A stretch of 64,000 nt of DNA from Pseudoalteromonas sp. SMS1. Its GTDB lineage: Bacteria; Pseudomonadota; Gammaproteobacteria; Enterobacterales; Alteromonadaceae. The DNA lies in the NCBI RefSeq assembly GCF_021530565.1, contig NZ_JAKGBI010000003.1, forward strand, positions 1 through 64,000, written 5' to 3'. The position numbers and the translations under genes are program-made. Below the pieces are notes generated by a model. That model worked only from the letters and a program-made list of their open reading frames with translations, did not search any database and had not been told where the DNA came from. This document shows, piece by piece, positions 8,495-17,524 of this stretch; positions within the stretch are counted from its first letter, which is position 1; each line of letters starts with the position of its first letter.

Positions 8495-9334
8495 ATGACA
8501 AAAAATTTGAAAAGCTGTCAGTGGCTCGCTGAAAATGCAACCAAAGTAACTGTGCTTGATGCGGGTATCGTTAAACCAGGAGAAGAAGGTATTTACAGTC
8601 CACCGGGGGTGATCCCGGGGGCATTGCGGTTTGATATTAGCAATGTGTTAAGTGAAGCCAGCGCCACACTGCCGAATATGATGTGCTCGGCGCGTGTCTT
8701 TCAAACTGAAATGCGCCAACTGGGCATCAATGCATCAGATACGGTGGTCGTTTATGACGATAAAGGCCTTTTTAGCGCGGCAAGAGCTTGGTGGATGTTC
8801 AAATCGATGGGATTTGATCAGGTCTTTGTACTTGATGGGGGGTTGAAGCAGTGGCAGAAGCTAGGTTATGAGGTTGTGCCGCATTATGCACAAGCTACGC
8901 AAATAGGCAGCTTTACTTCTTTTGCGCGTAATCACTACTTTGTTGATAAAGAACACGTACTCGCAAGTATTGAATGCCCCGATATCCTATTACTAGACGC
9001 TCGTGGGGAAACGCGCTTTTCAGGTATTGGGCGTGAGCCTCGAGCGGGCATGCGCAGTGGACATATTCCTAACAGTGCTAACATGCCCTACACCAGTGTA
9101 TTGACTGAGGAAGGCAAACTCAAACCTATCGCAGATCTAAAGATATTATTGAAAAAAGCAGGTGTTACAGAGGGCGTTACAACGCTTCAGTTTAGTTGTG
9201 GCTCAGGTATAACGGCATGTATTTTGGCACTCGTTGCCTTAGAGTGCGGATATTCGGATCTGCAAGTATATGATGGTTCTTGGAGTGAATGGGGGCAATT
9301 GTCAGATTACCCTGTGTCGGTTGGCAGGGCTTAA
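8495..9334 (+). CDS. Two-domain rhodanese (3-mercaptopyruvate sulfurtransferase-like)
   Basis: A 279-residue protein with two rhodanese domains: an inactive N-terminal one (VVVYDDKGLFSAARAWWMF) and an active C-terminal one. The predicted persulfide cysteine is Cys235 in CGSGIT; that loop is typical of SseA-type mercaptopyruvate sulfurtransferases, while thiosulfate rhodaneses usually have CRKG. SRxPG-type links between the domains are also visible (RAGMRSGHIPNSANMP). It moves sulfur from mercaptopyruvate to an acceptor thiol or cyanide. The true acceptor is unknown. Confidence 0.88.
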   Translation: MTKNLKSCQWLAENATKVTVLDAGIVKPGEEGIYSPPGVIPGALRFDISNVLSEASATLPNMMCSARVFQTEMRQLGINASDTVVVYDDKGLFSAARAWWMFKSMGFDQVFVLDGGLKQWQKLGYEVVPHYAQATQIGSFTSFARNHYFVDKEHVLASIECPDILLLDARGETRFSGIGREPRAGMRSGHIPNSANMPYTSVLTEEGKLKPIADLKILLKKAGVTEGVTTLQFSCGSGITACILALVALECGYSDLQVYDGSWSEWGQLSDYPVSVGRA

Positions 9335-9347
9335 AAGCCAAGGACGA

Positions 9348-10544
9348 TCATTCAGTGTGCATGTATATCAGTTTTTGTAGTCGGCTCGGAATAAATGTGG
9401 GAGAGAAATAAAGGGTTTGCATGCTTTTTTCATTGAGCGATGCATGTAAGGGGAGTGTTGAGATACCTGCTAAGACAGTGAGTTCCTGGTTTGGTACTTT
9501 AATGAGGCGCACGATGCTTCTTTCACCAAGTTGTGCAATAGAAGGAATAAAGGGTCTAAGTTCAGAAATTAATCCATCTAGGCACGCTTCACCCAAATCG
9601 CCTCCAATAATGATTGATTGTGTGTTCAGTAGTGATTCCAGTGTATGAATGGCAATGCGCAGTGGTTCTGTGGCTCTGGCTATCCAGCGTTTACATACTG
9701 CATGTTCTCTCGGATCTAGCAATTTTAAATGTATTCCACTCACTTTACTTTGCTGTTCAACATATTGCTTTAGCGAAGTGACAGAAGCGAATTGGTTGAG
9801 CGTGCCTAATTCGCCGGTTGTTTGGTTTGTTTCTGGTGTCACAAAGATCTCACCGAGTGCACCAGTGAGGCCATTTTGTCCCAGCATGATTTGGCGGTCA
9901 TAGACAACTGCGGCTTCAATTTTGTGACCGATATGAATATAGGTAAAGCTGTGAAGGGTTTTTGCCTCACCGAAGAGCATTTGATAGGCGGCACATGCTG
10001 ATGCTGTGGTTTCACTTGCAATGGGCATCGCTAGTTTTTGACTGAGTGCGCTTTGTAGGGCGAGGCTGCTTTGATATTGCATTAGGGTGTCACCCTCAGA
10101 GGGGTGAACACACAGTCCAGCTGCCAATATCATTTTATGCTCAATGTTATGCTGATTGATAAAATGGTTAAATTCATGTGCTATCTGCTCTGGTGTCCAG
10201 CCTTGGAGGAGATTGATAACTGACTTGGTTAAGCACTCTCCATTCAAATAGTGCACACTCAATTCCAGCGACTGCGCAGTGATGCGGATAGCCAGCGTGT
10301 AAGCTGCATGTTTGTTAAGACACAGCATTTTAGAGGGTTTGCCGGCTCCTTCTGAGCGTTTGATGCCTACCTCTGCAATTAGGTTTACACTCAGCAGCGC
10401 TTCAACCATATTGGTGATAGTTTGTTTGGTGAGTTGTGTATTGCGCGCGATTTCTGCCCGTGAGATAGGGCCTAAGGTGACGATTTGTGACAATACTAAA
10501 CGTAAATTGGTTGCTTTATTCTGTTTAGCATTTGACCCTTTCAA
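9348..10544 (-). CDS. ROK family transcriptional regulator
   Basis: About 398 residues from the preferred TTG at 10544, which has a good Shine-Dalgarno (TGGAG, 8 bases upstream); a longer frame from TTG at 10589 lacks one. The N terminus is a winged helix (ISRAEIARNTQLTKQTITNMV) and the rest is a ROK sugar-kinase-like fold. The usual zinc-binding HxGH(x)CxCG cluster of NagC-type proteins is not evident, and the kinase phosphate loop is poorly kept, so it is probably a pure regulator. It is divergent from a sugar-type ABC importer, with a 9-bp inverted repeat between them, so it probably controls both. It is convergent with the rhodanese gene. Confidence 0.85.
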   Translation of the reverse strand: MKGSNAKQNKATNLRLVLSQIVTLGPISRAEIARNTQLTKQTITNMVEALLSVNLIAEVGIKRSEGAGKPSKMLCLNKHAAYTLAIRITAQSLELSVHYLNGECLTKSVINLLQGWTPEQIAHEFNHFINQHNIEHKMILAAGLCVHPSEGDTLMQYQSSLALQSALSQKLAMPIASETTASACAAYQMLFGEAKTLHSFTYIHIGHKIEAAVVYDRQIMLGQNGLTGALGEIFVTPETNQTTGELGTLNQFASVTSLKQYVEQQSKVSGIHLKLLDPREHAVCKRWIARATEPLRIAIHTLESLLNTQSIIIGGDLGEACLDGLISELRPFIPSIAQLGERSIVRLIKVPNQELTVLAGISTLPLHASLNEKSMQTLYFSPTFIPSRLQKLIYMHTE

Positions 10545-10617
10545 TCTAATTCTCCAGATAATGAACACGTTAGCTTTGGTTTTTGGCAAGCATCTATCTT
10601 ATTACACATATGAAAAA

Positions 10618-10643
10618 TATCGAATAGTTTATGGTATTCGATA
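10618..10643. promoter_or_regulatory. Likely operator of the ROK regulator
   Basis: A perfect inverted repeat TATCGAATA, eight bases, TATTCGATA lies between the divergent ROK gene and importer operon. Known ROK operators (NagC, Mlc) are similar in size, AT-rich with TCG/CGA elements. It overlaps a weak -35-like TTCGAT for the regulator, which would allow self-repression. Binding is inferred. Confidence 0.65.
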
Positions 10644-10678
10644 GCATCAGTCGTAATGGCTTGATTAAGTAAAACCGA

Positions 10679-10706
10679 TTGACAAATAGAGTGTTGCTGA
10701 TTAAAT
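10679..10706 (+). promoter_or_regulatory. Sigma-70 promoter of the ABC importer operon
   Basis: A perfect -35 TTGACA (10679-10684) and a -10 TTAAAT (10701-10706) are 16 bases apart. Transcription would start near 10713, giving a short leader before the Shine-Dalgarno AAGGA (10728-10732). The inverted repeat lies ~40 bases upstream of the -35. Confidence 0.6.
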
Positions 10707-10739
10707 GTACGAAAGTCGGTTTTGTTTAAGGAACATGCT

Positions 10740-11834
10740 GTGTCAAGGAATAGGCCCATTGTACGCGCCTCTCAGTCTGTACTTTTCTATATTAAAGCAC
10801 TTCGCCAAGGCTTGCTGATATTGCTTGTGATGACACCTTGTTACGTACTTTCACAGGATAAGTTTGCACTTACTGTTGAGCAGTTTGACGAAATTAAAGG
10901 GGCAAAGTTGAGTGCGGCAATGGCATGGCATGGTTCAAGCCCTTGGATCCAGGCCGTGACTGCAGGTGCTAGGGAGGAATTTGAGCGCTTGGGGATAAAA
11001 GTTGTTGCGGTTACCGAAGCGCATTATGACCCGGCTAAACAGGTATCTGACTTAGAAACATTGAAAATACTGCACCCCGATATTTTATTGTCATTGAGCG
11101 TGGACGGCTTAAGTACCAAACCCAGCTACCTTCAAATGGTGGGGGCGGGTACTCGATTGGTTTTGTTGAGTAATCCAATCTCAGGGTTCCGTCATGGAGT
11201 GGACTTTGCAGGCATCGTAGAGGATGACGTAGAGAGCATGGGTAACGCGGCAGCGCAGCTAATGGTAGATGCGATATCGGGAAAAGGGCGTGTGGGTATA
11301 ATTTATCATGAAGCGGATTATCCCATTACCAACCGGCGTGATGCGGCTTTTCGGCAAGCTCTTCGTCGACACGCAGGCATTAAAATCGTCAGTGAAAAAG
11401 GGTTCACAAAGAAAAGTCACACTGCTCAGCTGACCGCTGCCATGCTCATTCAAAACCCCAAGCTTGACGGGATTTATGTTTCTTGGGATGCCGCTGCGGA
11501 AGGTGTTATTGAGGCACTCAGAATGAGTGGTCACAAAGAGGTTAAGGTGATCACACATGATTTAGGTGTCAATAACCTTATTGACATGGCGCTTGGTGGC
11601 AATATGTATGGTACCGTGTCAGATCGGCCCAATGAAATGGGTAAATTAATGGCAAGAATCGGCGCAGGAGCTGCGATTGGATTAAAAACGCCATTGACCA
11701 CTCAGGTTGACTTTAATTTAGTGACACGCGTAAATATCGCGGATTCTTGGCGATTGGCATTTGCTACTGAGTTGCCGGCTATACTCCAACAAGCTGTGCA
11801 ACAGGGCAGCCAAGGTGGGGTACCAAGTTTATGA
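10740..11834 (+). CDS. Sugar ABC transporter substrate-binding protein (ribose/fructose type)
   Basis: A 364-residue periplasmic binding protein if started at GTG 10740, seven bases after AAGGA; a TTG at 10722 would overlap that ribosome binding site. The N terminus holds a long signal peptide with hydrophobic core ~LLILLVMTPCYVL. The mature part has the LacI/RbsB type 1 fold: paired lobes, GVDFAGIVEDDVESMG, and GIYVSWDAAAEGVIEAL. It delivers sugar to the permease that follows (4-base overlap). The substrate is not deducible from sequence alone; gene order and single-domain ATPase resemble the rhizobial fructose system FrcBCA. Confidence 0.83.
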   Translation: MSRNRPIVRASQSVLFYIKALRQGLLILLVMTPCYVLSQDKFALTVEQFDEIKGAKLSAAMAWHGSSPWIQAVTAGAREEFERLGIKVVAVTEAHYDPAKQVSDLETLKILHPDILLSLSVDGLSTKPSYLQMVGAGTRLVLLSNPISGFRHGVDFAGIVEDDVESMGNAAAQLMVDAISGKGRVGIIYHEADYPITNRRDAAFRQALRRHAGIKIVSEKGFTKKSHTAQLTAAMLIQNPKLDGIYVSWDAAAEGVIEALRMSGHKEVKVITHDLGVNNLIDMALGGNMYGTVSDRPNEMGKLMARIGAGAAIGLKTPLTTQVDFNLVTRVNIADSWRLAFATELPAILQQAVQQGSQGGVPSL

Positions 11835-12769
11835 AGGCCATCGCACCGGTGACAGCCAAAACCTTAGTGTATTACGCATTTGCATTGACGGTACTGGTGT
11901 TCGCGTTTGTGCTTCGTGAACCGGCATTTTTTTCTGTTGAGAACTTACTTAATATTGTGCGTCAAACGGCGCCGATAGTGATCATGGCAATCGGACTTAA
12001 TTTTGCACTTTCTGCGGGCTTACTTGATCTGTCAATGGGAGCCGTGGTGGCCTTGACTGGGCTGGTGGCCGCGACGCTGTTACCTCACTATGATGTGGCG
12101 ATTGCGGTGTTAGCTTCTTTGACCCTAGGTGCCCTGATCGGCGCGTTGAATGGATATCTCACGGTCCGGCTGGCCATTCCTTCATTGATTGTGACGTTAG
12201 GCTCGCTGATGTTTTTAAGTGGTTTAGTACGTCAAACCTTTGGTTTGGCATCTACACCAATTTTAAATCACTCTTTTCTGGTGTTGTTCGGAAGTGGCAG
12301 TTTGTTGGGGGTACCTACGCTGCTGTGGTGGGTTGTGGGGATTGCTCTCAGTGTTTTTTGTGTATTTAACAGCTTACAGCTAGGCCGTCATTTGTTGGCA
12401 AGCGGCGCAAATATCAGTGTCGCAAACGCGGTTGGCATAAACACTGACAAGATCCGAATAATGGCCATGTCGCTGTCAGGTTTGTGCGCTGCTTTGGCCG
12501 GGTTACTTTATGCGGGCAGAATGCAAAGTGCCAGATATACGATGGGGGAATCCGAATTAATGACGGTGATCGCTGCCGTCGCTATAGGTGGCAGTAGTAT
12601 ATTCGGTGGTCAGGTTAATATCTGGGGCACAGTTTTGGGTGTATGGCTTATTGGGATGCTCAATAATGGGTTGATACTCGCGGGGCTCTCAAGCAATGCG
12701 CAATGGATGGCAAAGGGCCTTATTTTGATTGGCGCGGTTGGCATCACCGTTAAGGCACGCAAGCAATGA
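11831..12769 (+). CDS. Sugar ABC transporter permease (RbsC/FrcC type)
   Basis: A 312-residue polytopic inner-membrane protein, mostly hydrophobic, with the BPD_transp_2 pattern of ribose-type permeases: NLLNIVRQTAPIVIMAIGLNFAL, GALNGYLTVRLAIPSLIVTLG, and the C-terminal VAIGGSSIFGGQVNIWGTVLG. It would form a homodimeric channel. The start ATG overlaps the binding-protein stop and its stop overlaps the ATPase start (ATGA both times), so the three are translationally coupled. Confidence 0.88.
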   Translation: MKAIAPVTAKTLVYYAFALTVLVFAFVLREPAFFSVENLLNIVRQTAPIVIMAIGLNFALSAGLLDLSMGAVVALTGLVAATLLPHYDVAIAVLASLTLGALIGALNGYLTVRLAIPSLIVTLGSLMFLSGLVRQTFGLASTPILNHSFLVLFGSGSLLGVPTLLWWVVGIALSVFCVFNSLQLGRHLLASGANISVANAVGINTDKIRIMAMSLSGLCAALAGLLYAGRMQSARYTMGESELMTVIAAVAIGGSSIFGGQVNIWGTVLGVWLIGMLNNGLILAGLSSNAQWMAKGLILIGAVGITVKARKQ

Positions 12770-13560
12770 TACGTACAGCGTTAGATCAAGTTGCATTAAA
12801 GGTCGTGAACTTACACAAACATTTTAGCGCATCCGCCGTATTGCAAGGGGTCGACTTTACGGCTAATCGGGGTGAAGTGATCGCTTTATTGGGGGAGAAC
12901 GGTGCTGGTAAGTCGACTTTGGTGAACTGCATTGCTGGTAAATTACAACCTACGCAAGGGCAGATCCAAATACAGGGCGATACGCAATTAATCGCTTCGC
13001 CAAGCGACGCGCAAGCTGCGGGGATCGCAGTGGTCTATCAAGATTTAGCCTTAATAAACACGTTGACGGTTGTTGAAAACTTGTTTCTTAACAACGAAAT
13101 AAAACATCGTAATGTGATTTTGAACCGCTTGGGGTGGTTAGACAAAGCTGCGATGCTAAAGCGTGGTAGTAAGCTACTGCAAAGGCTCACCAGTGTGACG
13201 CTTGATTTGCACGCGGCCGTATCCAGTTTATCTGTAGGAGAGCAGCAAATAGTGGCGCTTATTCGAGCGGTCAATGTCGGTGCAGACATTATTGTCATGG
13301 ACGAACCGACAGCCGCATTGGGCAATGAGCAATGCAATCATGTTACTGATCTAATACGTTTATTAAGCTCTCAAGGTGTCACTATTCTCTTGGTTAGTCA
13401 TAATTTGGTGCAGGTAAAGGCTTTATGTGACAGAGCTGTGGTACTATTTCAAGGTCAGTCTGTGGCTGATGTGTCAGTGTCTGATTACACTGAAGTGGAG
13501 TTGTTGTCGTTTATGAATGGTGTCACACCTGATGTCGACTCAGTAACGGTAGCCAGTTAA
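12766..13560 (+). CDS. Sugar ABC transporter ATP-binding protein, single domain
   Basis: A 264-residue ATPase with Walker A GENGAGKST, signature LSVGEQQ, Walker B IIVMDEPTAALG and H-loop LVSHN. RbsA-type ATPases carry two such domains (~500 residues); a single-domain partner of an RbsC-like permease is the FrcA/ManZ arrangement and would work as a homodimer. It is followed after 16 bases by a small unknown gene. Confidence 0.88.
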   Translation: MIRTALDQVALKVVNLHKHFSASAVLQGVDFTANRGEVIALLGENGAGKSTLVNCIAGKLQPTQGQIQIQGDTQLIASPSDAQAAGIAVVYQDLALINTLTVVENLFLNNEIKHRNVILNRLGWLDKAAMLKRGSKLLQRLTSVTLDLHAAVSSLSVGEQQIVALIRAVNVGADIIVMDEPTAALGNEQCNHVTDLIRLLSSQGVTILLVSHNLVQVKALCDRAVVLFQGQSVADVSVSDYTEVELLSFMNGVTPDVDSVTVAS

Positions 13561-13576
13561 GTATAGAGGTAAAGGC

Positions 13577-13897
13577 GTGGAGTATCATGATGCATTAAAA
13601 GCATTTGCGCAGTGCTGTGGTGAGACAAAAAACGAAGCGTTATCTGTTTTGGCGAACATACCTGAGGGGCAGGGACATTATCGATTGACCGTCAAGACGT
13701 TTAAAAAGGTTTTGCAGTTGGCATTGGAAGACCAAATCGATGCAGACGATTTGGAATTTTGGGCGACGGTCTTATTGCAGCGTAATGACTATGAAGTTAC
13801 CGAGTTCGAAGGCAGTTTATATGCGCTTTCAGACCCCGAAATAATGGGCGGACTGGATAAGGTCAAAATAGCTCGCCTATTAGCGTTGCTAGATTGA
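13577..13897 (+). CDS. Small unknown protein at the end of the sugar-importer operon
   Basis: A 106-residue soluble, acidic, helix-rich protein starting at GTG with a GAGGT ribosome binding site six bases upstream. The C-terminal half reads like a small all-alpha protein (DLEFWATVLLQRND, LSDPEIMGGLDKVKIARLLALL). No signal peptide, membrane segment or known domain was recognised. The 16-base gap and shared terminator make it part of the importer operon. The residue pattern loosely recalls small immunity-type proteins, but no toxin gene is adjacent, so I assign no function. Confidence 0.7.
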   Translation: MEYHDALKAFAQCCGETKNEALSVLANIPEGQGHYRLTVKTFKKVLQLALEDQIDADDLEFWATVLLQRNDYEVTEFEGSLYALSDPEIMGGLDKVKIARLLALLD

Positions 13898-13905
13898 CCT
13901 TTTTT
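13861..13905 (+). terminator. Terminator of the ABC importer operon
   Basis: GGTCAA/TTGACC, then AGC/GCT, then CGC/GCG form a long hairpin with small symmetric internal loops, followed by six T. It overlaps the last codons of the small unknown gene. Confidence 0.5.
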
Positions 13906-13913
13906 GGTGGTTG

Positions 13914-14882
13914 TTACTTGTGATATGTCAAACAAGTCTCAACTTCATTTTTAGACCCTAGGATGACTGCAACACGTTGGTGAATCTCACTGGGTTCAAT
14001 GTCCAAAATTCTTGCTTCACCAGTATGAGCAAGGCCTCCGGCTTGCTCTACGAGCATTGCCATTGGGTTCGCTTCATAAAGTAATCTAAGTTTGTACGGC
14101 TTTTCTGGGTTTTTGGTATCTGCGGGGTAAGTAAATAGGCCGCCGCGACACAATACTCTGTGCACGTCTCCAACCATGGCCGCTATCCAACGCATGTTGA
14201 AGTTTTTCTGGCGTGGTCCTTCATTACCAGCCAATAGGTCTGCAATGTAGTCTTTCATCGCAGGTTGCCAATGACGCTGATTAGAGGCATTAATAGCAAA
14301 TTCTTGTGTATCTTCAGGAATTTTCGCAAAGTCTTCGGTTAACAAGAAGCTGCCATGGGTTTTGTCTAACGTGAATATACGAGTGCCTTTACCTGTAGTC
14401 AGTGCCAATGTCGTTGAAGGGCCATATAACACGTAACCTGCGGCAATTTGGTTTTTACCTGGTTGCATGAAGATAGCTGGATCTGCAGCATCGGACCCTT
14501 CAGGTGCTTCCATAATTGAGAAAATGGTGCCAACTAAAGAGTTGATGTCAGTGTTTGATGAGCCATCTAATGGATCAAATGAGACAATAAATTTTGCATC
14601 TGGATTACCCGCGACGGTGTAATCTTCTTCTTCTGAGGCAATCGCTTTAACATAGCCAGATTCAAGTAAAATGTCTTTGATAAGTTGATTGGACAGTACA
14701 TCTAGCTTTTTTTGCGTCTCACCTTGAATATTCTCATCCAAAGTTGAACCCAATACACCAGACAGTGCACCCTGTCCTACGCGAAAAGAGATTTCTTTAC
14801 AAGCGGCTAAGATAGTACGGATCAGAGAGACTAATTCTCTAGAACACCCATCTTCAAATAACACCGGCGGTAATCTACGCAT
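13914..14882 (-). CDS. fbp: Fructose-1,6-bisphosphatase, class 1
   Basis: Removes the 1-phosphate from fructose 1,6-bisphosphate, the committed step of gluconeogenesis, in the cytosol. The 322-residue length is normal. The metal-binding and substrate motifs are intact: [35 protein letters not shown] and a C-terminal KNEVETC. It is convergent with the sugar-importer operon; the closeness may be chance. The minus-strand start faces a divergent metalloprotease gene. Confidence 0.95.
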   Translation of the reverse strand: MRRLPPVLFEDGCSRELVSLIRTILAACKEISFRVGQGALSGVLGSTLDENIQGETQKKLDVLSNQLIKDILLESGYVKAIASEEEDYTVAGNPDAKFIVSFDPLDGSSNTDINSLVGTIFSIMEAPEGSDAADPAIFMQPGKNQIAAGYVLYGPSTTLALTTGKGTRIFTLDKTHGSFLLTEDFAKIPEDTQEFAINASNQRHWQPAMKDYIADLLAGNEGPRQKNFNMRWIAAMVGDVHRVLCRGGLFTYPADTKNPEKPYKLRLLYEANPMAMLVEQAGGLAHTGEARILDIEPSEIHQRVAVILGSKNEVETCLTYHK

Positions 14883-15040
14883 ATTTTAAATCCTGATAAC
14901 GTTTGTCGGGCCGCAGTGAAGTGTATGTGAGAGAGTCACTGCAGGCTGCGCTGAATTTCGTCTTGATTCACTGTTTTTTGTATACAATTTTATATACTAG
15001 GTAAAAACAATCACAAAACATAAAGAACAAAGACACAATT

Positions 15041-17467
15041 ATGATAAAGAGACGTATGACACCTTATCTCGTTTCGACTTTGTTACTGCCTATGATAACG
15101 CATGCTCAGGCAGCAATTAAGTCCATAGACGAATTTACTGATAAGTTTAATCATTTTCCGGGCTATTATTCGTTTTACAGTGATAAAAGCAACGGCAAAA
15201 TTTATTTAGATGTAGATAAACTTTCACAGCCATTCTTATTACAGCATAGTTTGCCTTACGGGGTTGGTTCAAATGACATTGGTTTAGATAGAGGCCAATT
15301 AGGCGGAACCCATCTCGTTCAATTTGAACGATTCGGCGATAAAGTGATGCTTAGGGCAAACAACACTTATTACCGCGCCAGTGCCGATAACAGCGCAGAG
15401 CAACAAAGTGTGAAAGAAGCGTTTGCTTCAAGTATTTTGCACGGGTTTAAAGTCGTCGCAGAAGATTCAGACAGTGTACTGATTGATTACACGCCATATT
15501 TATTGTCGGATGTTCACGGTGTTAGTCGCAGATTAAAGGCCACCAAGCAAGGGAGTTACAGTCTAGACCAAAGCCGTAGCGCTGTGTATTCACCTCGCTC
15601 AAAGGCGTTTGTAAAAAACACCGAGTTAGAGGCTGTATTAACGTTTAAAGGCAACGATCCTGGCAAGTATGTTCGTCAAGCCGTTGCCGATCCATATGCA
15701 ATTACCGTGCACCAGAGGCATTCATTAATTGCATTACCGGATGAAAATTACACACCACGTCAATTCCATCCTCAATCTGGATTTTGGAGTATCGAGCACA
15801 AAGATTACTCTGCACCGTTAGGCGAGTCGATGTATGTGCGCTATATCCCACGTCATCGTCTAGAAAAGAAAGATCCGACTGCCAAAATATCTGAAGCCGT
15901 AAAACCAATCGTGTATTACTTAGACCCCGGTGTTCCAGAGCCGGTTAGAACGGCGTTACTTGATGGTGCACGCTGGTGGGAGCAAGCCTTTGAGGCTGCT
16001 GGGTATAAAGATGCATTTCAGGTTAAAATGTTGCCAGAGCATGCTGATCCGATGGATGTGCGCTATAACGTGATCCAGTGGGTGCACAGAGCGACCCGTG
16101 GATGGTCATATGGTGCCTCGGTGGTAGACCCGCGTAGTGGTGAAATTATTAAAGGCCACGTCACTTTGGGCTCGCTTCGTGTTCGCCAAGATATTCTTAT
16201 TGCAGAGGCACTTGCCGCGCCATTTGTCAAAGGCGATGAAGTGACACAAAGGTTGCACGAGATGGCTTTAGATCGTATTCGCCAATTGAGTGCTCATGAA
16301 ATAGGTCACACATTAGGTATTGCGCACAACTTTGCAGCCTCAGGTGATGCGCGTGCATCTGTCATGGATTATCCGCACCCTCTGGTGCAATTCGACACAC
16401 AAGGCAAACTAGATGTCAGTGAAGGCTATGCCAAGGGGATGGGGGCGTGGGATATTCAAGCCGTAAAATATGGTTACAGTGATTTTTCTGCCATCAACGA
16501 AGCAGAAGCACTGGCTAAGGTTATCCAACAGACCAAAGAGCTGGGTTTAGGTTATATATCGGATGCCGATGCAAGGCCTAAGGGGGGCGCGCACCCTAAC
16601 GCTCATTTGTGGGATAATGGTGCTGATCCAGCGACAGAGTTGCGCAGAGTGTTAGGCATTCGCAAACAAGCGCTGGCACAATTTGGTGTAAACAACATTC
16701 AAAATGGTGTCGCTCTGTCTCAGTTGGAAGAGAAACTTGTACCGCTGTATCTCTTCCATCGTTATCAAGTAGAGTCAGTTGTGAAGCTTATTGGTGGTGT
16801 TGATTATCACTATGAAGTACGTGGTGAGGGGCCATTGCAAGGGGCTGAAGTGGTTGCCAAAGCAGAGCAGGCTGATGCGCTGAATGCGCTACTCGAAACA
16901 TTATCTCCAGACACTTTGTCTATTCCGGAGTCAGTGCTGGCGGTGATACCACCCAAAGCCTATGGAGAGTCTCGCAACCGCGAAAGCGTACATGGTCGAA
17001 CTGGGTTACCGTTGGATGCCATGGCTCTGCCTGAAATGGCGAGTTTGCACACGCTCAATCTGCTATTAAACGCCGAACGATTAAATAGAGTGGCGCAGCA
17101 GTATGCGAGAAATACCAAGCATTTTGGTAGCAATGAGTTGCTAACAAAAGTGCACTCTGCCGTGTTTAAAACGAATCCAAGTTCAGAGATGGCTAAAAAG
17201 CTGAATGAACGCGTACAGTATTTAACGGCACACAGAATGGCCACGCTCAGTGCCAGTACGAACGTCGATCCTGAAGTGCAAGCTCAGCTTCGTTTTTACT
17301 TACAGCAAATTGCTGATACGTATACCGAAAAGTCGATGTTCTCGAGTGCAGACCAATCAAAAGCGTTTGAGCAATATCTTGGAGAGCATATCCAATACTT
17401 CCTTGAGCAAGGGCAGTGGCCAGCGAGCTTTAAGCCGCTAGCAATGCCACCTGGCTCACCGATTTAA
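15041..17467 (+). CDS. Secreted zinc-dependent metalloprotease (DUF5117/DUF4953 type)
   Basis: An 808-residue exported protein with a signal peptide (~1-24, ending HAQA). The N-terminal half matches the DUF5117 region; the C-terminal half holds the extended zinc motif HEIGHTLGIAHNF, with His419, Glu420, His423 and His429, as in metzincins. A Met-turn-like SVMDYPHP follows about 18 residues on. This family is common in Bacteroidetes and marine gammaproteobacteria; the substrate is not known. The gene stands alone and ends in a terminator shared with the convergent MetF-like gene. Confidence 0.88.
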   Translation: MIKRRMTPYLVSTLLLPMITHAQAAIKSIDEFTDKFNHFPGYYSFYSDKSNGKIYLDVDKLSQPFLLQHSLPYGVGSNDIGLDRGQLGGTHLVQFERFGDKVMLRANNTYYRASADNSAEQQSVKEAFASSILHGFKVVAEDSDSVLIDYTPYLLSDVHGVSRRLKATKQGSYSLDQSRSAVYSPRSKAFVKNTELEAVLTFKGNDPGKYVRQAVADPYAITVHQRHSLIALPDENYTPRQFHPQSGFWSIEHKDYSAPLGESMYVRYIPRHRLEKKDPTAKISEAVKPIVYYLDPGVPEPVRTALLDGARWWEQAFEAAGYKDAFQVKMLPEHADPMDVRYNVIQWVHRATRGWSYGASVVDPRSGEIIKGHVTLGSLRVRQDILIAEALAAPFVKGDEVTQRLHEMALDRIRQLSAHEIGHTLGIAHNFAASGDARASVMDYPHPLVQFDTQGKLDVSEGYAKGMGAWDIQAVKYGYSDFSAINEAEALAKVIQQTKELGLGYISDADARPKGGAHPNAHLWDNGADPATELRRVLGIRKQALAQFGVNNIQNGVALSQLEEKLVPLYLFHRYQVESVVKLIGGVDYHYEVRGEGPLQGAEVVAKAEQADALNALLETLSPDTLSIPESVLAVIPPKAYGESRNRESVHGRTGLPLDAMALPEMASLHTLNLLLNAERLNRVAQQYARNTKHFGSNELLTKVHSAVFKTNPSSEMAKKLNERVQYLTAHRMATLSASTNVDPEVQAQLRFYLQQIADTYTEKSMFSSADQSKAFEQYLGEHIQYFLEQGQWPASFKPLAMPPGSPI

Positions 17468-17472
17468 GGCAC

Positions 17473-17498
17473 AAAAAAGCCCCGTAAATGGGGCTTTT
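17473..17498. terminator. Bidirectional rho-independent terminator
   Basis: A 9-bp stem AAAAGCCCC/GGGGCTTTT with a 6-base loop has T runs on both strands. It serves the metalloprotease gene from the left and the MetF-like gene from the right. Confidence 0.85.
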
Positions 17499-17524
17499 CG
17501 CTACGAATTATCGTCAGCTAATAG

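Noticed and set aside
13914..14882. fbp as part of the sugar-importer operon
   Set aside because: It is on the opposite strand with a terminator between.
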